Source: Nocardia shimofusensis NBRC 100134
GTDB taxonomy: Bacteria > Actinomycetota > Actinomycetes > Mycobacteriales > Mycobacteriaceae
Assembly (NCBI RefSeq): GCF_001613125.1
Contig: NZ_BDBT01000024.1
Location: forward strand, 53,226-117,225
Reading direction: 5' to 3'
DNA: 64,000 nucleotides
This document shows, in pieces, positions 58,456 to 64,000 of this stretch; positions within the stretch are counted from its first letter, which is position 1, and every line of letters begins with the position of its first letter. Below the pieces are notes generated by a model. That model was given only the letters and a program-made list of their open reading frames with translations, had not been told where the DNA came from and ran no database searches. The translations under genes and the position numbers were made by a program.

Positions 58456-58490
58456 CGACGAGCCCGCACCGTACAGGTGCGGGCTCGTCG
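58456..58490. terminator. Perfect 15-bp hairpin after gatA
   Basis: CGACGAGCCCGCACC (58456-58470) pairs perfectly with 58476-58490 around GTACA, 40 bp past gatA and just before the convergent SDR stop. Confidence 0.88.
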
Positions 58491-58491
58491 G

Positions 58492-59454
58492 TCATGCGGG
58501 CCAGGCGAATTCGGGATCGGTGAGGTAGTCGATCCGTCGCTGGTCGAGTGCCATCGTCACCATCTGGTGTGCCCCAGGGCCGATGATCTTGCGCAGCGGC
58601 GGATTCGGCATGTTCACCAGCTCGAGTAGGGCCCGCGCGGCGACTTCCGGTGGGGCATCGATCCATTCGGCCTGTGCCGCGTCCGTCTCCGGGGCGCCTG
58701 GTGCCGGTGTGGTCGGGTCCGTCTCGGCGGATTCCGTCGGAGGCGTCCCGGCCGCGGTCGGTTGCGGCGCGGTCGAATCCTTTGCGGCCGGCGCGGTCGT
58801 CCCCTGGGTGCCCACTTGCGACTCAGGGTAGGTGCTTAGCCCCAGAATCCTCTCGCGCACATCGTCATAGGCGGGCAGCGCGGTGCCGAATCGCATGCTG
58901 GAGGTGGCCCAGTCGGTGGCGAAGCCGCCGAGTTGTGCCAGCGTCACGTGCACGCCGAACGGGCGCAGTTCATCGGCCAGCGCCGCGCTGAAACCCTCCA
59001 GCGCCCACTTGCTCGCGTTGTACGCGCCGAACAGCGGCAGGCTGCCGACCGCGCCGACGGTGGAGATCTGCACGATGCGCCCGCTGCCACGCTCGCGCAT
59101 GTGTGGCGCGATCGCCTGCGAAACCCACAGTGCGCCGAAGAAATTCACCTCCATCTGCTCGCGCACCTGTGTTTCGGAGAGCTCCTCGATCGCGCCGACC
59201 AGACCGTAGCCCGCATTGTCGACCACCACGTCGATGCCGTCCGTGCGCGCGAGGGCCGTCCGTACGGTGTCGACGACAGCCGCGCGGTCGCGCACGTCCA
59301 AAGGCAGCACGATCAGCCGATCGTCGGACAGATCGGCCATGGTCCGCGGATCGCGGGCGGTCGCGACGACCCGGTCGCCCACGCCGAGCGCCGCCACGGT
59401 GAAGGCGCGGCCGAGGCCGCGGTTGGCGCCGGTGATGAACCAGGTTCGGGTCAT
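58492..59454 (-). CDS. Short-chain dehydrogenase with a Thr/Ala/Pro-rich insert
   Basis: 320 residues against about 270 for this SDR subgroup. Cofactor motif GANRGLGRA (9-17); DNAG at 79-82; catalytic Y145-x3-K149 (YNASK). Residues 213-261 (58672-58818) are an insert rich in Thr, Ala, Pro and Glu without family counterpart, placed before the C-terminal PPEVAARALLELV. It is divergent from a TetR gene, with twin operators between, which predicts repression lifted by the SDR substrate or a related ligand. Confidence 0.9.
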   Translation of the reverse strand: MTRTWFITGANRGLGRAFTVAALGVGDRVVATARDPRTMADLSDDRLIVLPLDVRDRAAVVDTVRTALARTDGIDVVVDNAGYGLVGAIEELSETQVREQMEVNFFGALWVSQAIAPHMRERGSGRIVQISTVGAVGSLPLFGAYNASKWALEGFSAALADELRPFGVHVTLAQLGGFATDWATSSMRFGTALPAYDDVRERILGLSTYPESQVGTQGTTAPAAKDSTAPQPTAAGTPPTESAETDPTTPAPGAPETDAAQAEWIDAPPEVAARALLELVNMPNPPLRKIIGPGAHQMVTMALDQRRIDYLTDPEFAWPA

Positions 59455-59472
59455 GTCGTTGTCCTTTCGTTG

Positions 59473-59489
59473 CGAGACGCTGCGTCTCG
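59473..59489. promoter_or_regulatory. TetR operator 1 (SDR side)
   Basis: CGAGACG-CTG-CGTCTCG, perfect 7-bp arms and a 3-bp spacer, 19 bp before the SDR start. The same half-site and spacing recur at 59527-59545. Confidence 0.85.
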
Positions 59490-59526
59490 TCTCGAAAGAG
59501 TGGCAGCGGAGTGCGCATGTGTCAAG

Positions 59527-59545
59527 ACGAGACGTATCGTCTCGT
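59527..59545. promoter_or_regulatory. TetR operator 2 (regulator side)
   Basis: ACGAGACG-TAT-CGTCTCGT, perfect 8-bp arms around TAT, 20 bp before the regulator GTG. Two copies of one motif in a 112-bp divergent spacer define the operator without further data. Confidence 0.88.
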
Positions 59546-59565
59546 TATCTGGTAGCTTGGGGCGC

Positions 59566-60177
59566 GTGACCGAAGCATCCAATGTGGCCAGGCGAAGCGA
59601 ACGAGCCAGGGCGGCGATTCTCGCGGCGACCGGCGAGCTCATCGGCGAACTGCCCTACGCGAAGCTGACCATCGAGGCGATCGCGGCGCGGGCGGGCGTC
59701 GGCAAGCAGACGATCTATCGCTGGTGGCCTTCCAAGGGTGCTGTGGTCTTCGACGCCATGCTCGACAAGGACTCGGGGCCGGACGGTCTCGCGCTCCCCG
59801 ATACTGGAGACCTGCGCGCCGACCTGCGCCCTCTGCTGCGCGGCTCGATCGCCGCCCTCACCGACCCGATTGTCGAGGGCTTCCTGCGCGCGATGTACAT
59901 CGAGATCCAGCAGGACGCGACACTCGCGCAGGCCTACCGCGAACGGCTCCTGCTACCTCAGCGGGCGGCGCTGGCGAATCGCCTGGCGGCGGGCGTCGAC
60001 TCCGGAGAACTCCGGCCCGGCCTCGATCTCGAGCTGGCCGTGGACCTCCTGCTCGGCCCGATCCAGATGCGCTGGTCGCTGGGGCTCGGCGGCCTCACCG
60101 AGGCCTATGCCGACGCCGCCTTGGAAGCCGTTTCGGCTCATCTACTCGCACAACCGGAACGGCGCACGGCTCGGTAG
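59566..60177 (+). CDS. TetR family regulator of the divergent SDR gene
   Basis: 203 residues. HTH LTIEAIAARAGVGKQTIYRWWPSKGAVVFDAM; the W-W-P-S-K form and C-terminal segment mark the TetR_C (AcrR-like) group. GTG 59566 follows a TAGCTT -10-like element by 7 bp, so it may be leaderless. It should bind the two identical operators in its own and the SDR promoter. Confidence 0.9.
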   Translation: MTEASNVARRSERARAAILAATGELIGELPYAKLTIEAIAARAGVGKQTIYRWWPSKGAVVFDAMLDKDSGPDGLALPDTGDLRADLRPLLRGSIAALTDPIVEGFLRAMYIEIQQDATLAQAYRERLLLPQRAALANRLAAGVDSGELRPGLDLELAVDLLLGPIQMRWSLGLGGLTEAYADAALEAVSAHLLAQPERRTAR

Positions 60178-60210
60178 CCCGGGCTCGCCCGGACGCTGTG
60201 GCGACGTGGG

Positions 60211-60657
60211 TCAGCGTGCGCGCAGTGTCTCGGCTTGGCGCTGCACCGCGGCGGTCATGCCCTCGAACCCCCGGCGCAGTTGCTTGCCGAGCGCGGCGGC
60301 CACGACGGGATGCAGCCAGCCGCCGAGTTCGAAGTGCGATTCGTAGCGGGTGCGCTGCGGGTTGACCTCGGTGACCGTGTGACTGCGCAAGCTGTGCAAG
60401 GTGCCGAGGGGGACCGGCTTCATGGTGTAGCTGAATTCCCGGCCGGGAGTGTGCGTGCGGACGAACTCGCGCTGGCGCTTGGGCTTCGGGCCGCCGAGAT
60501 CCACCACCATGTCGATCGGCGTGCCGGGGATCAGCGTGCTCGAGCATTCGGCGACGAAGGGATTCCATTCGCCGTAGCGGGGGAAATCGGTGATCACTTG
60601 CCAGACGACATCGGCGGGGGCATCGATGTACACGGTGGTGTCGACGACGAAGGCCAT
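60211..60657 (-). CDS. SRPBCC family protein
   Basis: 148 residues. VDTTVYIDAPADVVWQVITDFPRYGEWNPFVAEC and the later LRRGFEGMTAAV helix are typical of the START/SRPBCC (polyketide cyclase 2-like) fold, which binds a hydrophobic ligand in a deep cavity. The promoter carries a perfect KstR-type palindrome 10 bp before the ATG, suggesting sterol-linked control. It is convergent with the TetR gene and lies downstream of the membrane hydrolase on the same strand. Confidence 0.85.
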   Translation of the reverse strand: MAFVVDTTVYIDAPADVVWQVITDFPRYGEWNPFVAECSSTLIPGTPIDMVVDLGGPKPKRQREFVRTHTPGREFSYTMKPVPLGTLHSLRSHTVTEVNPQRTRYESHFELGGWLHPVVAAALGKQLRRGFEGMTAAVQRQAETLRAR

Positions 60658-60666
60658 GCCTGAAAT

Positions 60667-60680
60667 TAGAACATGTTCTA
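60667..60680 (-). promoter_or_regulatory. KstR-type box before the SRPBCC gene
   Basis: TAGAACATGTTCTA is a perfect 14-bp palindrome and meets the KstR consensus TnnAACnnGTTnnA at every fixed position. It lies 10-23 bp upstream of the minus-strand start codon, overlapping the probable promoter. Confidence 0.75.
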
Positions 60681-60687
60681 TCTCGCG

Positions 60688-62130
60688 TCAACCTTGTTCG
60701 TCGACCGGAGCGCCGCAATCGCCCAGCGCGGTGCCCTGGTCGGTGCCGTAGCGGTGACCGTGACCGGCGGGCGCGTCCAGGGCGCCGAGGAGGTCGGCGG
60801 TGGTCTGGAGGAAGGAGAGCACCGGTAGCCAGCGGGGCAGCGGTGCGTCGTGACGGACACCCGTGAGCGCGGGTGCGCGCCACAGCAGTGCGGGGGACCA
60901 GTGCACGACCGGGTCGGAGCTGTTGGCCAGTACTGTCGCGCCGGCGCGGAGCGCCCGATTCGCCGGTGGTCCCGCCCACAGCACCGCGCAGGTGCGCCGG
61001 TCCTGGTCGGCCTCGTCGGCGAAGATCCCGCTGCCGCCGTAGGCGCCCAGGCTCTGTCCGTACACGAACAGCCGCGGCCTCGGCGTCATCGTCGCGATGC
61101 GCTCCTCGATCGCCGTGAACAGCTCGCGCGCGGCCGTCACGGCCTGATCGCGGCCGAAGACGAAGCTCACCCAACTGGGGGTGTAGGCGTATTGCACACC
61201 CACGACGGCCGCATCGTCGCCGAAGCGTTCGGCGAAGCCGGTCACGGCATTGCCGTCGATCCACCCGGACCCGGTCGGCACCGCGACGACGATATTTCCG
61301 CGCGTGAAGCCGCCGGACCGCTCCAGTTCCCGGATCGCCAGCGCCACCCGGGCCCGCGGGTCCGGCGCGGAATCCACGCCCACGTACACCCGGATCGGCC
61401 CGTCCTGCGCGCCGCCGACGAACCGGCGCCCCTGCCTGCCCAGGCCTGCCCAGTCCACCTCCGATTCCGCACTCCCGGAGTGCGGGGCCGGAATCCGCGG
61501 CGGCGCAACGGGGTCGAACGCGGCGTTGGCCGCGGCATAGGTCGTCATCCGCCAGTCGACGATGCCCGGCGCCAGCACGAACCAGCCGACGAGCGCCACG
61601 GCGACAGCTCCGGCAACCGTCCGGCCGGTCCGCAGAGCCCCCAGCAACCGCCGCGCCGGCCGCCCCACCGTGACCAGCGCGCCCGCGAGCACCGCTGCCC
61701 CGAACGCGCACCTCGCCCAGTACCACGGGTCGATCGGCGCGATTCCCATCGCCGAGCGTAAACCGTTCTGCCAGTGCCCCGCCCGCCACGTCGCCGCGGT
61801 GAGCGCCACGGCCACCGCGATCGCGACTGCGGCACGCCCGGACTGCCGATCGGTGCCGACCCCGCATCGGCGCAGCGCCCATCCGAGCGCCGCGGCCACG
61901 CCCAGCGCCCCGGCCACGAGCAACCCGGTCAGGATGGCCTGCGCCCCCGCTGTGCGCGGAAGCAACCCGGGCGCGAGCGACGCCGCCACACCCACGGCGA
62001 TACCGAGCGAGGTGCCGATCCGGGGCAGCGGAAGATCTGCCGCGGACAGGCCGCCGGGGCCGCTGTCCCGAGCTCGTACCGCGACGAGATGGGGGATGTC
62101 GCGGCCTGGGCGTCGCGTGGTGACACTCAC
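60688..62130 (-). CDS. Alpha/beta-hydrolase-type membrane protein (DUF2319-like)
   Basis: 480 residues. Several N-terminal transmembrane helices (IGTSLGIAVGVAASLAPGLL, ILTGLLVAGALGVAAALGWAL, AVAIAVAVALTAATW, AVLAGALVTVG, VAVALVGWFVLAPGIV) precede a hydrolase domain with IRVYVGVDSAPDPRARVALA and the nucleophile elbow YGQSLGAYGG. GTG 62130 overlaps the preceding gene by 4 bp (GTGA). Substrate unknown; pairing with a phospholipase-like gene suggests an envelope lipid. Confidence 0.8.
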   Translation of the reverse strand: MSVTTRRPGRDIPHLVAVRARDSGPGGLSAADLPLPRIGTSLGIAVGVAASLAPGLLPRTAGAQAILTGLLVAGALGVAAALGWALRRCGVGTDRQSGRAAVAIAVAVALTAATWRAGHWQNGLRSAMGIAPIDPWYWARCAFGAAVLAGALVTVGRPARRLLGALRTGRTVAGAVAVALVGWFVLAPGIVDWRMTTYAAANAAFDPVAPPRIPAPHSGSAESEVDWAGLGRQGRRFVGGAQDGPIRVYVGVDSAPDPRARVALAIRELERSGGFTRGNIVVAVPTGSGWIDGNAVTGFAERFGDDAAVVGVQYAYTPSWVSFVFGRDQAVTAARELFTAIEERIATMTPRPRLFVYGQSLGAYGGSGIFADEADQDRRTCAVLWAGPPANRALRAGATVLANSSDPVVHWSPALLWRAPALTGVRHDAPLPRWLPVLSFLQTTADLLGALDAPAGHGHRYGTDQGTALGDCGAPVDEQG

Positions 62131-62726
62131 CGCGCCACCCCCTCGGCTCGGCCGGTCGCCGAACTCACCACGGGCGAGCCGTAACCCTCGCGACGCGAGT
62201 TGAGATCGACGAACACGCTCGCGACGGCTGCCATCACCGTGCACCGCGCCCGGGCCACGGCCTCGGGGCGGGTCGTGCAGGATTCGCGCATCGCGTGTTC
62301 CAGTGTGGCGTCCACGGTCTGGCGTGCCCAGGGGCCCAGCGGCTGATCGTGCAGCCGCGCGTAGCGCAGCAGGTCGTACCCGAGATCGTGCGCTTTGCAG
62401 GCGGTCTCGAACTCGGTGGGCAGCGGAACCGGGGACGAGCACTCGCCGGTCGGCTTGATCATCATGCTGCCGTGGCGCACCGGTGTGTAGCCGAACGTCG
62501 CGGCGAAACCAGCGGGCACGGCGAGAATTTCGGTGCTTCCCCGGCTCAGGGCGGTGACGGCTGCCGAGGCAGCCGCGTTCTCGGGGAGCGGGGCAGGCGC
62601 CGCGCCCGCGACAGGCACAACGACCGTGGTGACCGCGCTGGCGGCCAGGGCGGCGGCGGCCAGCGCGGCGAGCGGCCGACGACGGTGAGCCGCACGGTGA
62701 TCGGCGGCGACAGGCGTGGTGATCAT
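62127..62726 (-). CDS. Secreted prokaryotic phospholipase A2-like protein
   Basis: 199 residues. A signal peptide (RRRPLAALAAAALAASAVTTVVVP...AGAAPAP) is followed by a helical domain whose core ACKAHDLGYDLLRY is the C-x2-HD-x-GYD catalytic/calcium-type motif of PF09056 prokaryotic PLA2s. Cys pairs (CSSP, CTTR, CTVM) could form disulfides outside the cell. The 3' end overlaps the membrane hydrolase start, so the two are co-translated. Divergent from the sensor kinase. Confidence 0.82.
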   Translation of the reverse strand: MITTPVAADHRAAHRRRPLAALAAAALAASAVTTVVVPVAGAAPAPLPENAAASAAVTALSRGSTEILAVPAGFAATFGYTPVRHGSMMIKPTGECSSPVPLPTEFETACKAHDLGYDLLRYARLHDQPLGPWARQTVDATLEHAMRESCTTRPEAVARARCTVMAAVASVFVDLNSRREGYGSPVVSSATGRAEGVAR

Positions 62727-62893
62727 GGTGTCCGACGCTATGGAGGACGATCGCCCCCGGGCGTCCCGCTGGGGAGCGGTCCGATGATCACTCGTGCGGG
62801 CCGTACGGCGGGTGACCCCGTACCGGGGTAGGGGGTCGAGTTCCCTCGCGGGTACGAGGGCGCGCGACGCCCGGAGTTCCTAGGGTTGGAGGC

Positions 62894-64000
62894 ATGAACG
62901 TCCCCAGCGACACCGACCTCGATACCGGCCCGCGCCGCCGGATCCGCGACCGTCTGCGCGGCCTGTCCGCGGTGGTCTGGCTCGACGTCGCCACGGGCGT
63001 GGTGGTGTTGGTGTTCTACATCGTCGCCTGGTCCACGCTGCATCTGACGCACGTGGTAGCCCAGGGTGCGCAGCCACTGGTCGCCGCGCTCGCGGCGCTG
63101 CCGGTGCTGCTCGTGCGAATCAACCCGGCACTGGGCTGGGCGATATCGGCCGGGTCGGCGCTGGTCATCGCGCTGGCCATTCCGCATCAGCCGGGCAACG
63201 AGATGCCGTTCCAGGTCGTGCACGTGTTGTCACTGATCGTGCTGCTGTTCGCGGTCGGCCTGCTGGCGCCCGTACGAGTCGTATTGGTGGCTTGGATCTC
63301 GACCGCCATGCTGTTCGGCACCACCATGCCCGGGGAGGGCGACGCGCTGGCCGACGCGGCGTGGGGCTGGCCGATCGCGCTGACCGTCGTGGTGCTGATC
63401 GCCTGGCTGGTGCGCAGGCTGGTGCTCTCGCGCAGGCAGCTCGTGCAGCAGGAGGAGTACACCGAGCTGGAGCGCGCGCGGCGGGCCATTCTCGAGGAGA
63501 AGGCACGCATCGCCCGCGACCTGCACGATGTCGTCGCCCACCACATGTCGCTGGTGGTGGTGCAGGCGCAGACCGCGCCCTATCGGGTCGAGGGCGTGAC
63601 ACCGGCCGTGCGCGCCGAATTCGACTCCATCTCGGTCACCGCCCGCGAGGCGCTCAACGAGATCCGCGGGATGCTCGGCGTATTGCGCAGCGACGGCGTG
63701 GCGCCCGAGCATTCCCCCCAGCCGACCGCGCCGGAGGTCGTTGCCCTGTTCGAGGGCGCCAGGCGCGCGGGCGTCACGATCGAGTGGGTGATCGAGGGCG
63801 AGTTGGGCGCGGTCTCCGACGTCTCCGGCCTGGCGCTCTACCGGATCGTGCAGGAGGCACTGTCGAACGCCTCCCGGCACGCGCCGGGGGCCGAGGTGCG
63901 GGTGCGGATCGACTGCCGGGTGAGCCTCGATCTGCGGGTGCGCAACGGCCCGCCCGCCGCTCGGGCCGGGGCCGCGGGCAACGGCGGGCACGGTATCGCG
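62894..64000 (+). CDS. Sensor histidine kinase, HisKA_3 type (3' end outside window)
   Basis: 369 codons visible, still open at the edge. Four to five transmembrane segments (about 25-165) form the sensor; the dimerisation helix carries the phospho-acceptor His in ARIARDLHDVVAHHMSLVVVQA; the ATPase N-box is YRIVQEALSNASRHAP, and the sequence ends in the G-box (NGGHGIA). This NarL/DesK-type kinase would pair with a LuxR-class response regulator, probably encoded just beyond the window. Confidence 0.92.
   Translation, partial: MNVPSDTDLDTGPRRRIRDRLRGLSAVVWLDVATGVVVLVFYIVAWSTLHLTHVVAQGAQPLVAALAALPVLLVRINPALGWAISAGSALVIALAIPHQPGNEMPFQVVHVLSLIVLLFAVGLLAPVRVVLVAWISTAMLFGTTMPGEGDALADAAWGWPIALTVVVLIAWLVRRLVLSRRQLVQQEEYTELERARRAILEEKARIARDLHDVVAHHMSLVVVQAQTAPYRVEGVTPAVRAEFDSISVTAREALNEIRGMLGVLRSDGVAPEHSPQPTAPEVVALFEGARRAGVTIEWVIEGELGAVSDVSGLALYRIVQEALSNASRHAPGAEVRVRIDCRVSLDLRVRNGPPAARAGAAGNGGHGIA

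Overview
The window is chromosomal DNA from a high-GC actinobacterium of the Mycobacteriales, most probably Nocardia or a close relative. Reasons: very high GC with frequent GTG starts, overlapping ATGA/GTGA junctions and likely leaderless genes; F420-type, VOC and DUF2254 genes typical of the group; and a gene order that, from memory, follows the Mycobacterium tuberculosis block from nrdH (Rv3053c) down to gatA (Rv3011c), with lineage-specific genes added. No rRNA, tRNA, IS element, prophage or CRISPR was recognised.

Layout. 1-3.6 kb: molybdenum cofactor genes (a moaC-moaB fusion cut by the left edge, moeA, and moaA-moaD). 3.6-5.8 kb: nadE, and a TetR/FMN-reductase divergent pair. 6.1-17.6 kb: class Ib ribonucleotide reductase, nrdH-nrdI-nrdE, with nrdF 6 kb further on. 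Both units carry a pair of NrdR-type boxes at identical 32-bp spacing, and nrdE contains a 407-residue LAGLIDADG intein placed directly before a redox cysteine. Between them lie an F420 oxidoreductase, a DUF2254 membrane protein, an orphan antitoxin-like protein, and mgtE preceded by a proline-rich leader peptide. 17.6-30.2 kb: FecB-like lipoprotein, VOC protein, ctaD, serB, a PTH2-type hydrolase overlapping serB, ABC ATPase, NUDIX, enoyl-CoA hydratase, two methyltransferases, DUF1697 and a hexapeptide acyltransferase. 30.4-34.5 kb: secreted lipase, TetR, SPW-repeat membrane protein, beta-propeller lipoprotein. 34.6-40.4 kb: a three-gene overlapping polysaccharide operon (methyltransferase, GH57, GT4; matching the mycobacterial methylglucose lipopolysaccharide locus), divergent from etfB-etfA. 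40.5-43.5 kb: a VapBC pair in a locally AT-rich patch, and a LysR/NDH-2 divergent pair. 43.7-51.6 kb: a probable ornithine-lipid acyltransferase pair, cysteine desulfurase-mnmA, a MetE-like protein and ligA. 51.9-58.4 kb: AAA ATPase, small membrane protein and GNAT, a permuted papain-fold protein, an ACT protein, and gatC-gatA separated by a 74-bp duplication that creates a coupled 25-codon ORF. 58.5-64 kb: SDR/TetR pair with twin operators, an SRPBCC protein behind a KstR-type box, a membrane hydrolase overlapping a secreted phospholipase A2-like protein, and a sensor kinase cut by the right edge.

Most genes are housekeeping. What stands out is regulatory and structural: the intein at a catalytic cysteine, the paired NrdR boxes, several perfect operators that predict regulator-target pairs, the mgtE leader, and repeated small in-frame tandem expansions in the N-terminal tails of unrelated proteins. 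I saw no clearly new multi-gene defence or biosynthetic system.
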